From Rikenellaceae bacterium (lineage in GTDB: Bacteria > Bacteroidota > Bacteroidia > Bacteroidales > Rikenellaceae), in the NCBI GenBank assembly GCA_902363575.1, contig CABJAJ010000002.1:434001-498000 (forward strand): a DNA stretch of 64,000 nt, given 5' to 3'. Position 1 is the first letter of the stretch. Every line of letters begins with the position of its first letter. This document shows, in pieces, positions 33,460-42,688 of the stretch. The position numbers and the translations under genes were made by a program. The notes under the pieces are model-generated. The model made no database searches. It was not told where the DNA came from and saw only the letters and a program-made list of their open reading frames with translations.

Positions 33460-36002
33460 GGCCGCACCTCCTTTCCGCCGTTTCTGCCGCCATCGTTCCG
33501 AAACGTCCGTGCGCTCTCCACCCAGCGGTCATGGCATTCCTCCACGAGCGTCAGCCTGCGGCCTTCGTCCGTGTCCAGTCCGGGCAACACATCCTTCATC
33601 ACGTCAAGGATGCTCCGCTTGTAGTGCATCATCTTTTCCAGCGATACCAAGTCGGCGTATATCCTTGTGATTCTGCTGTCCACCTCCCTCGCGATTTCGA
33701 GGCGGTCGCTCGACCACAGCAGATGGTACACGTCGCCGGACGGAGTTTCCTCCAGCGGTGTGCTGCGGGCGTATTCCGTCGTGATTTTGCAGGACGGGTG
33801 TTCACGGGCGATTTCGGCGATGCGGTCGTTCACTAATTTGGTTTTCTCCGCATCCGAAAGCCCCGGATCGAGTGTCAGCACATCGGCGACGTGCGTGTCC
33901 GTATAGACCGAGGTCAGTTCCCATTGGATTTGGATGATGGCACGGTGAATCTTGATGCCGAGAAAATATTTCGGCTTGCGGGCAATCGAGACCGTAGCCT
34001 TGAATGTGATGATGCCGTTGATGTTCGGCATTGTCGCCTTGCGCACATACGAATAGCCGTTCCACGATCCGCCGTCCTGCCATGTCAGGCCGTAGGCAGC
34101 CTTGCAGTCTTGCATGATAGCTGGAATGCGGTAATAGTCATCCGTCGCTACGCTGTTGTCGTCTGCGGCTTCCGACTTCGCCTGAGCATAGTCGGACTGT
34201 TTCTTCTTCCACTCCGCGAGTTCGCCTTTCAGACGGTCTATCCGTGTCTTGTTTGCATTATACTGCTGTCGGTAAGCCGCCGCATCCTCAATGCTCGCCG
34301 TACTGATTTTCTTCAGCAGGACAGCGTTCTCGTTTTCCAATGTCCCGATTTGCGCTTCAAGATTGGCCGCTTGGCTGTTTGCCTCGTTCAACAGCGCATC
34401 CAGTTCCGAAAGGTCGAGGTTGTTTTCCGTCACCGAGGTCTGCATGGCGCACTCCTTGGTGTGGGCATTCAACGAGCTGCCGCATTTACGGCACTTGTAT
34501 TGTGTCGAGCCCTGTCCGAGCGTAACCCCGTCGGAACAGGTCACGCTGATGGTCACGCTCTCGCATCCCTTCAATTTGGCGGCGTCCGTTGCTTGGTAAT
34601 AGTTCCGCGTACCGGAAGATATATAATAGGTGTAGCCGTCCTCGTTTTCGTTGAACTCCGCAAGTCGGACATTCAGTTGCGCCCGAAACGTATTCAAGTC
34701 CATCGAGTAGGAATCGAAGACTTCCTCATAGACAACTTCTTCCTTATTCCAGCTTTTGCTCACATGGATTTCGTATGCGTATGCCTTTTTGGTCTGCTTG
34801 TTTTTCTTGCTGATGATATAGGCACTCATCCAATAGTTGATGCTGTAGCTGAACCCGTCGTTCTGGTTGTTCAACTGCTGCACGCGGTTTCTTGACCAAC
34901 CGGCATATCCTTCCGAGTTGGCAAGTACCTGTTCCCGTTGCGAGGCGTTGGGATAGAAATTCGGGTCGCTCGTGTTGAACCGCACCCATGCGCCCCCGTT
35001 CAGGATGCTGTTGTCGTCCGTCGGAGGATAGTAGTCGCACAGCGATACGCTCCCTTGGTCACGCCGGGCAATGTACCACCGCTGCGTGTAATAGTTCCCC
35101 ATCGCTTCGTCCAGGTAGTCGGTCATCCATGCCGTGAGGTTGTAGTTGCTGAAGTTGAACAGACCGGCCACGTTGTCCGGACCACCCACCATGTCAATCA
35201 GCAAGCCGCCGATGTCATGTTCCGCCTGCTCGAATAGACTCCCGTAGTGTTCATACAGGTTGCCGATTTCTTCAACCTTTCCGCCCATCAGGTCATGGAA
35301 CGAGCTGCTTTGCAACAGGGCGTCACCGAGATTGGCAATGCCTGCCGTTGCAAGGCCGACACCCGTGTTATAAAGGTTGTCGAGGTCGCTTTTCAGGTTC
35401 TCGTGCGTGAAGTTGCCCGGTATGTGGGCGAAGTTGTCCATCATCCGCTGCCAGTCGATGTTTCCCGTTTCGGAGAGCTTTAGCAAGGGGGCAATCTCCG
35501 GATTGATTTCGAGAAAGGCGATGTCCGAAAAGGTCAGCGTGCTGTTGGTCACCACGCTCTCGAACTGCATACACAGACTTTTGGTATCGTCGCAGACTTT
35601 CATCAGGTAACTGCCCCAATAGATAGCCGTTTGCGGCGAATGGAGCATCTGCTTCGCCACCACCCATATCTTGGGCATGATTTTCTCCGCCACCATCCGG
35701 TAGATGCGCCGGTAGTAGTAGTTCTCCGTGCGGCTGTTCCAGATGCCGAGGTCGCTCAGGGCTTTATGCTCCAAGAACTTGGCCGCGAATATCCCGGCGG
35801 TAGCGACCTCCGCTGCCGTGTAGTGCTTGAGGATGTCATCGACCTGCTCCCGGTAGTACCCTTCGGCGACCGCTTCCGTACCGAAGGCGGCCACCATCGC
35901 CGCAACGGTACGGGTGTCGTAGTTCACGCTGTAATACTGGGCGTGAACCGTCTGGCAGAGTGCGACCGAGGCGATGGTCAGGATAAGGAGTAGTCGTTTC
36001 AT
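33456..36002 (-). CDS. Large exported tra-operon protein with zinc-ribbon-like motif
   Basis: 848 aa. The signal peptide is at about 1-21 (TVHAQ). Residues 25-330 are helical. The middle (about 320-450) is rich in Tyr, Asn and Ser. YKCRKCGSSLNAHTKECAM near 510 has C-x2-C and further Cys/His, like a zinc ribbon. A coiled coil lies at about 540-615, and a beta-rich region (KATVSIARKPKYFLG) follows. Similar proteins follow traG in Bacteroidales transfer operons, where their role is unknown. A zinc ribbon is unusual in an exported protein. Confidence 0.7.
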   Translation of the reverse strand: MKRLLLILTIASVALCQTVHAQYYSVNYDTRTVAAMVAAFGTEAVAEGYYREQVDDILKHYTAAEVATAGIFAAKFLEHKALSDLGIWNSRTENYYYRRIYRMVAEKIMPKIWVVAKQMLHSPQTAIYWGSYLMKVCDDTKSLCMQFESVVTNSTLTFSDIAFLEINPEIAPLLKLSETGNIDWQRMMDNFAHIPGNFTHENLKSDLDNLYNTGVGLATAGIANLGDALLQSSSFHDLMGGKVEEIGNLYEHYGSLFEQAEHDIGGLLIDMVGGPDNVAGLFNFSNYNLTAWMTDYLDEAMGNYYTQRWYIARRDQGSVSLCDYYPPTDDNSILNGGAWVRFNTSDPNFYPNASQREQVLANSEGYAGWSRNRVQQLNNQNDGFSYSINYWMSAYIISKKNKQTKKAYAYEIHVSKSWNKEEVVYEEVFDSYSMDLNTFRAQLNVRLAEFNENEDGYTYYISSGTRNYYQATDAAKLKGCESVTISVTCSDGVTLGQGSTQYKCRKCGSSLNAHTKECAMQTSVTENNLDLSELDALLNEANSQAANLEAQIGTLENENAVLLKKISTASIEDAAAYRQQYNANKTRIDRLKGELAEWKKKQSDYAQAKSEAADDNSVATDDYYRIPAIMQDCKAAYGLTWQDGGSWNGYSYVRKATMPNINGIITFKATVSIARKPKYFLGIKIHRAIIQIQWELTSVYTDTHVADVLTLDPGLSDAEKTKLVNDRIAEIAREHPSCKITTEYARSTPLEETPSGDVYHLLWSSDRLEIAREVDSRITRIYADLVSLEKMMHYKRSILDVMKDVLPGLDTDEGRRLTLVEECHDRWVESARTFRNDGGRNGGKEVRP

Positions 36003-36013
36003 GGCTGCAATGC

Positions 36014-38722
36014 TTATTTGGATTCATACACGGGACGGAGGTTGAGCACACGCCCCGTCTCGTTTACTTTTTGTGCAAAAGGCAGGGACTTCCCGATACC
36101 GCTGGCATCCCAGTCCCGGCAATATGCCTCGATAGCTTCCTGGTGGCTGCACCGAAGTTCCTTCTTGTAAAGCTTCAGTGCCTCCTTTTCCGCCCGTTCG
36201 GTCGTGTAGGTCATGTAGCACTCGTGCGGCTCTTCCACGCCATACACGCCGCTGGTCGTCCCCCGGCGGATGAACACTTCGCGGAAGAAGCTGCGCCCAT
36301 CCTTGTTCTCCAAGCGGTTGATGGTAAATATCTTCTTGCAATCCACCTCGGTCAGACCAAGAATCTTTCGGATTTCGTCAAAGCGTTCCTTGAACTTGCT
36401 TTGATCCAGCAGCATCACCACGTCCGAGTTGTTGATGATGGCCTCCTTCACGATTTCGCTGCCGATGATGTCCTGTATCTCCTGCGTCACCACGCCAACA
36501 GAAGCCCAAAATTTACGGGCGGTCTTGTACATGAACTTGATGTATTCCGCCATGAGCGGGCTGGCAATGGCCTTCCACGCTTCCTCGATGACAAGGACTT
36601 TACGGTTCTTCTTGATGCGCATTTTCTGCAGGAACACGTCCATGATAATCAGTGTGACAATGGGAAACAGTTTCTTATTTTCCTTGATTGCATCCACTTC
36701 AAAGACAATGAATGTCTCGTCAAACAGTGCCGAATCCACTGTCTCGTTGAGAATTTTCTCATACGCACCGCCCTTGTAGAACGGCTGCAGCATGGTCGAA
36801 TAGGTCGAGTAGCTGATTGTCGTGATGTCGTTTTCGGTGCAGATCTGCTCCAGACGGTCGAATGAGTAGTCAAAGAATGAGTTGAAACTCAGCTCCGTCA
36901 CTTTGAGGGCCGCCCGCCGTGCCTCAAGCACCTCTATCTGTTTGCGCACCATCTCATCCACCTCTCTGGGTGGTTTGTTTGGGTTCTTTCGGCTGGCCGC
37001 CGCAAACAGGTTTTTCAGCAGTACCTCCCGTTGCTCGTCGGTGTATCTTGTAAATCCGTTGAAATAGGCATCATAGTAGTCTATGATTATCTGCTCGACA
37101 ATGCGGAACTCAATTTCGGGGATTTGGCTGTCCGACCCTTTCCAAATCATCAGGATAAGGTTCTTGAGGAAGTCTATCTTCTCGATGTTGTATTCCTCCC
37201 GGTTGATGCGAAACGGATTCATCGTGATAGGCCGTTCTTCGGTATAGCTGATATACTTGCCGCCCAGATACTCGCACAGTCCCTCGTATGAGTTTCCCGT
37301 ATCGACCATGACCACATCCGTTCCCTGCTCATGGAGCTGGCGCACGACCGAGTTGATATGAAAGCTCTTGCCACTCCCAGAAGGCCCCAGACAAAAGAAA
37401 TTCGAGTTGTCCGTCAGCTTGTTCTTTCCCTCTTTTCCCGTGATGTCAATAGCCACCGGCACACCCTGACGGTCGGTGTAGTAAATCTTCAGCGGTGTTT
37501 CCTCGCTGTGCAGCACGCGCTCCTTGTACATCAGGCACATCGCCGCATCGGAAAGGGTCAGGAAACGGTCGTATTCCTCATTGAGCGTGTAGCAGTTGCC
37601 CGGAAACGAACCGACGAACAGTTCCAGTTGGTTGTACGCCCGCTTGCTGATATGGATGCCCATGCGCCCGAATGCGTTTTCCAAGTGGTTCGTACACTTT
37701 TGCAGGTCTGCACCGGCAGATACGGCTACCACCATGTTGAAGTGCGTATATACCAGTTGCTTGCTTTCACGGGCAATGACCTCCTGCACACGCTTGATGT
37801 CCTCGACCGCCATCTGGTTGTTCGGGTTCGGAATACTCGCGTGGCGGTTCTTCTTTTTGTCGAGCATCGCCAGTTCCCGTTTTTGGTTGGGTAGGAAGAT
37901 GACTTGGTTATAGACCACCGTCTCGGCGTCCGGTATGTTGTCCACCACCGAAGCCAGATCGACCGGCATTTCCGTGTTGTTCACCTCGATGTTCGTGTAC
38001 GGACGTATCATCGAGGGCAGTGCGGCACAGTCCACGTCCACAAGGCTGTACACCTTGCAGCGTTTGTCGCCCATCGACACCGTTTCATCGTCCGCCTTGA
38101 AGTTCGTCATCGACACGGTGCGGTCTTTGAAGTTCATGGCGAAGTAGCGGTCGACATACTCGCTCGCCTCGGCTTTGTTCAGGAACCTGGCCTGTACGCC
38201 GCTGTCATGCAGTTGGTCATGCACCTTGCGGATTTTCACGAGGAAATCGCGCCACTTCTTGTTGTCGAACGAGAACAGGCGGCTCTTTTTCGCCTCCTGC
38301 GTGATGGTCAGGTAGCAAAGGCTGTCCGTGTAGGGACGCCCTTTGAAGTAGCGGAAATACGACGCCGACAGGAACTCCTGCCCGTCAGCCGGTTCGCTTG
38401 CAAACTGTTTCCTGACGAAGATATCCTGCTTGTGGATGGCGTACCCTTCGCCTAAGGTCTGCGCAAGGGCGGTGAACAGGTGCGTGAAGTCGTAGTAGCT
38501 ATCTATGTCCGCCGAATATTTCTGTACCGGATTCTCTATCTTAAGTACGGCGGAATATTCGCCGGTCTTGGTGTACAGCACACCCACACCGTCCGTTTCC
38601 TCCGCTGAGAAATAGATGTCCTGAAAGATTCGCTTGCGCTTGCCGCCCGTACCGAACGCATAGACCGACAAGGCCATACCCGCGCACAAAGCGACAAAAC
38701 ATAAAATGATGTATAGGGTCAT
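36014..38722 (-). CDS. traG: Conjugative transposon protein TraG (VirB4-type ATPase)
   Basis: 902 aa. One N-terminal membrane segment (about 2-24) is followed by the VirB4 N-terminal domain. Walker A LGPSGSGKSFHIN lies near 447-459, Walker B VLVIEEAWKA near 706-715, then VTQEIQDIIGSEI. This is the ATPase that powers assembly of the Bacteroides transfer apparatus. It follows traF after a 111-base gap holding a strong hairpin and precedes the 848-aa gene by 11 bases. Confidence 0.95.
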   Translation of the reverse strand: MTLYIILCFVALCAGMALSVYAFGTGGKRKRIFQDIYFSAEETDGVGVLYTKTGEYSAVLKIENPVQKYSADIDSYYDFTHLFTALAQTLGEGYAIHKQDIFVRKQFASEPADGQEFLSASYFRYFKGRPYTDSLCYLTITQEAKKSRLFSFDNKKWRDFLVKIRKVHDQLHDSGVQARFLNKAEASEYVDRYFAMNFKDRTVSMTNFKADDETVSMGDKRCKVYSLVDVDCAALPSMIRPYTNIEVNNTEMPVDLASVVDNIPDAETVVYNQVIFLPNQKRELAMLDKKKNRHASIPNPNNQMAVEDIKRVQEVIARESKQLVYTHFNMVVAVSAGADLQKCTNHLENAFGRMGIHISKRAYNQLELFVGSFPGNCYTLNEEYDRFLTLSDAAMCLMYKERVLHSEETPLKIYYTDRQGVPVAIDITGKEGKNKLTDNSNFFCLGPSGSGKSFHINSVVRQLHEQGTDVVMVDTGNSYEGLCEYLGGKYISYTEERPITMNPFRINREEYNIEKIDFLKNLILMIWKGSDSQIPEIEFRIVEQIIIDYYDAYFNGFTRYTDEQREVLLKNLFAAASRKNPNKPPREVDEMVRKQIEVLEARRAALKVTELSFNSFFDYSFDRLEQICTENDITTISYSTYSTMLQPFYKGGAYEKILNETVDSALFDETFIVFEVDAIKENKKLFPIVTLIIMDVFLQKMRIKKNRKVLVIEEAWKAIASPLMAEYIKFMYKTARKFWASVGVVTQEIQDIIGSEIVKEAIINNSDVVMLLDQSKFKERFDEIRKILGLTEVDCKKIFTINRLENKDGRSFFREVFIRRGTTSGVYGVEEPHECYMTYTTERAEKEALKLYKKELRCSHQEAIEAYCRDWDASGIGKSLPFAQKVNETGRVLNLRPVYESK

Positions 38723-38746
38723 TTCGATATACGTGTAATTAAATAG

Positions 38747-38781
38747 GGGCAGGTTCGCCTTGCTTCAAGACAAACCCGCCC
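38747..38781 (-). promoter_or_regulatory. Intercistronic 16-bp hairpin between traF and traG
   Basis: On the minus-strand RNA, GGGCGGGTTTGTCTTG (38781-38766) pairs with CAAGGCGAACCTGCCC (38762-38747) through all 16 positions, three of them G-U. The loop is three bases. No T-run follows, so it is more likely an attenuation, RNA-stability or processing element than a plain terminator. It lies 25 bases before the traG start. Confidence 0.5.
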
Positions 38782-38833
38782 GCGTTCAACAATCAATAAA
38801 GCCATGCACATTGCCGTGATGGTTTTTCTTTCG

Positions 38834-39130
38834 TCAGATCTTGCGCGAGTGGGCATACACATACACACCCGGAGCGACCTTCTTGCTATGCAGTCCTTTC
38901 CGCTGTTTGAGAAGGATGAGCACGATACCGACCGATACGACGGTAGCCAGCACGACAAGCCCGGCAATGAAACCGAGCAGGCAGTAGGCGGCGACAAAGC
39001 CGACAATGGCTCCGCACGTCGTCACCGCCGCCCAATATATGTACCGGCCTTGGATGCCCAAAAACTCAAGAGGCCGTTGCAGTCCCTTGAACAGCGGATA
39101 GTCCGGATAGCGTTCGTCCTTGCTTTTCAT
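38834..39130 (-). CDS. traF: Conjugative transposon protein TraF (DUF4133)
   Basis: 98 aa with two membrane segments (about 33-52 and 56-76). The start MKSKDERYPDYPLFKGLQRP followed by LEFLGIQGRYIYW is typical of the DUF4133 family, the VirB3-like partner of TraG. It lies between traE and traG, as in CTnDOT. Confidence 0.9.
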   Translation of the reverse strand: MKSKDERYPDYPLFKGLQRPLEFLGIQGRYIYWAAVTTCGAIVGFVAAYCLLGFIAGLVVLATVVSVGIVLILLKQRKGLHSKKVAPGVYVYAHSRKI

Positions 39131-39145
39131 ACTTATCCTTGATGT

Positions 39146-39523
39146 TTAAGCGGCAATACCGAAGAACAGAGGCAACGCCTTGGCCGCCGCAATGAGGAAG
39201 ATACATGCTCCCACGACCATCATAATCTTCTTCTTGACGTCCTGCTCCTCGTTGTTCATGGCGATATATACCGAGATTGCACCCACGATGGCCACAACGC
39301 CGGCAATGGCGTAGCACAATTTCACCATAATAGGCACATACTTGGCAATCTCATCGGCGACAGTGGATAATGCGCTCGTACCGGCGGAATAGTCGCCTGC
39401 GGAGTTCTGCGCTTTCGCCACCATGCCGGACAGCAGCATGAAGGAGAACATCATTACTTTGGTAGGGATTCCGTTGACGAATCCGAATGCCTTGCGGCAC
39501 AGCTGTTTGGTTTTCTGAAACAT
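39146..39523 (-). CDS. traE: Conjugative transposon protein TraE (DUF4134), copy 1
   Basis: 125 aa. A signal-like N-terminal helix (about 20-38, ending VAKAQ) is followed by two membrane segments (about 66-84 and 99-119). This is the VirB2-like topology of a pilin-type subunit. The family signature includes YVPIMVKLCYAIAGVVAIVGAI and the loop MNNEEQDVKKK. A paralogue follows directly upstream (39578). Confidence 0.88.
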   Translation of the reverse strand: MFQKTKQLCRKAFGFVNGIPTKVMMFSFMLLSGMVAKAQNSAGDYSAGTSALSTVADEIAKYVPIMVKLCYAIAGVVAIVGAISVYIAMNNEEQDVKKKIMMVVGACIFLIAAAKALPLFFGIAA

Positions 39524-39577
39524 ACGTTTACTTTTTTAGTGAATACTTTATTTGTCTGCGACCTGATACAAGTAAGG

Positions 39578-39904
39578 TTATATGCGGTAGCCGAAGAAAG
39601 CCGGGAAAACATAGAATGCCCCGATCAGGAACAGGCACGCGCCGACAAGCGTCATTATCGACTTGGTGATGCCGTCCTCGCCCGTGTTCATCTTGATGTA
39701 TATCTGACAAACGGACACGATGACGTAAACCCCGGCTATGGTGCAACAGATATACTGGACATAGAGCATCATCGTCACCACGAAGTCGTGCATCGTGGCC
39801 AACGCGTCCGCTCCCCAGCTATAGTTCACGCTGCCGCTTTTGGCAAAAGCCGTGTAGGGGAACGGGAGGCACAGCGCACATAGAATCTTTTTAGCTTTCG
39901 ACAT
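39578..39904 (-). CDS. TraE-like protein (DUF4134), copy 2
   Basis: 108 aa with the same layout as the neighbouring traE: a signal-like start (MSKAKKILCALCLPF), then two membrane segments (about 43-66 and 83-104) separated by the loop YIKMNTGEDGITKS. Sequence identity between the two copies is modest, so the duplication is old. It may form part of a mixed pilus. It lies one base after the stop of the traD-like gene. Confidence 0.82.
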   Translation of the reverse strand: MSKAKKILCALCLPFPYTAFAKSGSVNYSWGADALATMHDFVVTMMLYVQYICCTIAGVYVIVSVCQIYIKMNTGEDGITKSIMTLVGACLFLIGAFYVFPAFFGYRI

Positions 39905-39905
39905 C

Positions 39906-40352
39906 TCACAACCGGTCTTGAATTGGGTTCCACTTTATTTCCGGTCGGTTGTCTAACCGTCCCTTGGAAATCATAGCCTTGTACATCTCCTCCGACGTGC
40001 GTGCGTCCGACAGGTAAGGCGTGGTCTCTTCCATCTGTTCCTCCGCCTCGGCCTTCAGCCGTTCCAGTTTCTCCTGCGCCGTTCCCGGTTTGTCCTTGAT
40101 GTCCTCCTCAGGGGATGTTTCGGAAGAGGTAGCCGTACTTTCCGTCTCGTAGTTCTCGCTACCGATACTGAAGCCGCTCTCGCTTTCCGTGACAGCCACA
40201 CTCTCTTCCTCTTCCGGTGCGCCGAGGTCGAAAACTTCCTCGTCCGGTTTGTCCGTCCCCTTTTTCCCGTAGAGGTCATGCGCTATGATGACGGCGTAGT
40301 AAATGATGTAGGCAACCGTCAGGACAATGGCAAAAATGAAATATGAGTTCAT
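39906..40352 (-). CDS. Membrane-anchored acidic tra protein (traD-like position)
   Basis: 148 aa from the ATG at 40352 (MNSYFIFAIV). The frame is open to 40478 but that part is AT-rich and contains the operator-like repeats. One membrane helix (about 3-22) is followed by a very acidic, Ser/Thr/Glu-rich tail (about 40-110) and a basic end. It is the first gene of the tra operon, in the position of CTnDOT traD; family identity is uncertain. Confidence 0.7.
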   Translation of the reverse strand: MNSYFIFAIVLTVAYIIYYAVIIAHDLYGKKGTDKPDEEVFDLGAPEEEESVAVTESESGFSIGSENYETESTATSSETSPEEDIKDKPGTAQEKLERLKAEAEEQMEETTPYLSDARTSEEMYKAMISKGRLDNRPEIKWNPIQDRL

Positions 40353-40479
40353 GTATTTAGTATGAATATTAAAAATTCGTATTAGTATGATTTTGCAAAG
40401 AAACGCACGAAATATAAAACCATAAAATAATTGAGCATTAAACATCTGTTTCGTTAATGAGATTTGTGTAAGTTTCAAA

Positions 40480-40502
40480 AATCGAACTATTAAATCGTAC
40501 TA
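40480..40502. promoter_or_regulatory. Direct repeats AATCGAACTA / AATCGTACTA upstream of the tra operon
   Basis: Two ten-base sites at 40480-40489 and 40493-40502 differ by one base and are spaced 13 bases apart start to start. The second is identical to the half-site of the inverted repeat at 4019-4050. The sites lie about 130-150 bases upstream of the first tra gene, within reach of its promoter. They are candidate binding sites for a tra regulator. Confidence 0.45.
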
Positions 40503-40543
40503 TATTGCAGTCTCTATGGTGGGAAATGGAGAAATCGGGGCAT

Positions 40544-40571
40544 AAAAAAAGCTCTCGTGGTGGAGAGCTTT
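40544..40571 (-). terminator. Terminator after the primase gene
   Basis: Read on the minus strand, AAAGCTCTC (40571-40563) pairs with GAGAGCTTT (40556-40548), followed by a T-run to 40544. It lies 26 bases after the primase stop and separates the replication genes from the tra operon. Confidence 0.75.
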
Positions 40572-40596
40572 AGGTGGCAAAAGAGAACATTGAATA

Positions 40597-41484
40597 TCAG
40601 CGTTTCTTTCCGCGCAGGTAGTCGTTCAGGTCTTTGTATTCCGCATAGTGGCAAGATTCATCGCTGACACGTCCGCCATACATCCCGGCAATGGTCTCTG
40701 TGGTTCTCTGCCCGGCAAGGTCATTGTCGAGATAACAGTGAATGTCCGAATACTCCTGTAAACGTGCCAGCGTCTTTTTCAAATTGTTTACCGAGTTCAT
40801 CACGAGGTAGTCGCATGGTATGGCAAGACAGACCGTCCGGTCGCCTGCCAGTTTCAGTGTCATATAAGAAAGAAAATCCATGAATCCCTCGAAGACACAG
40901 ACGTTTTCCTGTGTCTCTTCTGTCAGATGTCTTATCAATGAGATGTCCTTGTTATTCAGGCATCCCTTGTAATAGGCGTTTCGCACCTCGTAACCGCCTG
41001 ATATATTGCCGAATGCGAGAGCGAAGTAATGACGGCCTCGCAGTTCGTAATGCACCTCCTTGCAATACATACGGCTGATGTCCGCGTCGATAAGCCGGGA
41101 TTGGAGGTAAGAGAACAGGGCGTGATGACGGAGTGGAATCACGATCACGTCTTTCATTTCAGCCTCCACCGGTCGGGGTGGAGCGGTCAGCATACGGGTT
41201 CTCGGTAGTGATGCGCCATTCACAAGCCTCTCTATATACGCCAGGGCCTCGCTCACGCAGTCCGTCCGGCAAATGTATTTTGCCAGTTCCACCAGGTCGC
41301 CACCGGTCGCCTCGCCGAAATCGTACCATTCATTGATGCGGTCATTCACTTTGAACGACGGGGTACGCTCGTTCCGTAACGGTGAGAGATACCAGTATTG
41401 TCCCGATTTTATGTGCTGCGTATGGTGACCGAGACGTGCCAGAAAATCCACGATACGCACTTGTTTTGCTTCTGCTATGGTCAT
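40597..41484 (-). CDS. DNA primase, CHC2 zinc finger plus Toprim
   Basis: 295 aa. The N-terminus (about 1-75) resembles the CHC2 zinc-binding domain of DnaG: SGQYWYLSPLRNERTPSFKV and WYDFGEATGGDLVELAKYI, although the usual Cys/His ligands are largely missing. The Toprim domain (about 190-280) has VCVFEGFMDFLSYM near 196 and CYLDNDLAGQRTTE near 249, the E and D-x-D acidic residues. It makes primers for replication of the excised element. It follows the RepA-like gene and ends at a terminator. Confidence 0.88.
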   Translation of the reverse strand: MTIAEAKQVRIVDFLARLGHHTQHIKSGQYWYLSPLRNERTPSFKVNDRINEWYDFGEATGGDLVELAKYICRTDCVSEALAYIERLVNGASLPRTRMLTAPPRPVEAEMKDVIVIPLRHHALFSYLQSRLIDADISRMYCKEVHYELRGRHYFALAFGNISGGYEVRNAYYKGCLNNKDISLIRHLTEETQENVCVFEGFMDFLSYMTLKLAGDRTVCLAIPCDYLVMNSVNNLKKTLARLQEYSDIHCYLDNDLAGQRTTETIAGMYGGRVSDESCHYAEYKDLNDYLRGKKR

Positions 41485-41587
41485 GTCTTTTTTCTTTCAC
41501 TTGGTTTCACGAAAATGGTTTAGTTTAGTTTTTTCCTATATATATAAATACTAAAGTAAACTAAATCATACAGGCCCGCGCCCGGCA

Positions 41588-42688
41588 TCATTCTTCATCA
41601 AAAAGCATGGCCTCGGTAGGCGTCATGTCATAATAGAACAGCTTGTCCCGTTTGATGATGAGCTTGAGGTTGTCTATCAGGTATTGCATCAGTTTTATCA
41701 TGACGCTCCGACCACGTTTGAACCCGATTGCCTCATAGGAGACCATCAGGCTTTGCAACAGGTTGTCGAATCCCCGGATAGGCTTTTCCCCGAAAGCGGC
41801 GGAGAGGGCTTCCCGGTGCTGTTCGATGCTCAGCTCCGTGAACCCCGTCCGAGCCTTGGGCTTCGGGGGCTCTCCGAACGAGTGTCCTTCCGCAATGACG
41901 GGCAGCCCAGTCTCGTTGATGGTGAACGCAAACGGCTTGAACTCCTTTTCCCGGATATGGAGCGCATGGACTTCGCTGATACCGGGATTCTCGTTGCTCT
42001 TGCTGATGACAAGCACGGTTTCCGCCTTGTTGCTCATTTCCGTACCAATGTGTCCCCGCACATTATTATCCCCTTTGTTCAAATGGAGTACACAATGGAT
42101 ATGCAGGTCGTACCTTGAAGACCATTCCATCATCCGGTTGATGACTTCCACCGATTCACCGGTGCTGTTGATGTCAAGCATCAGGTCGCGGATGCCGTCA
42201 ATGATGACCAGCCCATAGCCTTTGTTCTGACGCAGCGCATAGTCGATGACCTCGACACGCACCGACGGCGAATATTCACGCAGGCAGAAGAAGTCGAGAT
42301 TCTCCGGGTCGGTTGTCGTGGGCAGCCCGGCCAGCCGCAATATGCGCTCCAATACCGAGCGGCAATGGAAACGGCTCTGTTCCGTATCGACGTACAGAAT
42401 CCGCTGTTTGCCTTCGGGCAGATGCGCACGGTAGTTCAACACTTGTTTCCCGGCCAATGAAGCGGCGACAAGCGCAGAGACATTAAACGTCTTCTTCGAC
42501 TTTGCCTTTCCTGTCGATGCACTGAAATTGCCGAGCGTGGCAATCGTCGAGTTGTCTATCCAGATGATTTGCGGCGGGGTCTCATAAATGTCCGTTGCCT
42601 TGATTTGCGAGGCCAGAAGGATGTCCGACAGGCGGTGTTCATCCATTCCCATATCGGCTGAGCGGTCAGTCTTTCTTTCGTTTTCCAT
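41588..42688 (-). CDS. RepA-like replicative ATPase/helicase (RecA/DnaB fold)
   Basis: 366 aa. The ATPase core contains SASTGKAKSKKTFNVSAL (about 57-74; an unusual P-loop with GKAKSKKT), ILYVDTEQSRFH (about 96-107), LVIIDGIRDLMLD (Walker B, about 158-170) and IHCVLHLNKGD (about 195-205). This is the hexameric helicase type used by plasmid RSF1010 RepA and many Bacteroidales elements. It works with the primase downstream. Its start overlaps the stop of the HTH gene by 23 bases. Confidence 0.85.
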   Translation of the reverse strand: MENERKTDRSADMGMDEHRLSDILLASQIKATDIYETPPQIIWIDNSTIATLGNFSASTGKAKSKKTFNVSALVAASLAGKQVLNYRAHLPEGKQRILYVDTEQSRFHCRSVLERILRLAGLPTTTDPENLDFFCLREYSPSVRVEVIDYALRQNKGYGLVIIDGIRDLMLDINSTGESVEVINRMMEWSSRYDLHIHCVLHLNKGDNNVRGHIGTEMSNKAETVLVISKSNENPGISEVHALHIREKEFKPFAFTINETGLPVIAEGHSFGEPPKPKARTGFTELSIEQHREALSAAFGEKPIRGFDNLLQSLMVSYEAIGFKRGRSVMIKLMQYLIDNLKLIIKRDKLFYYDMTPTEAMLFDEE

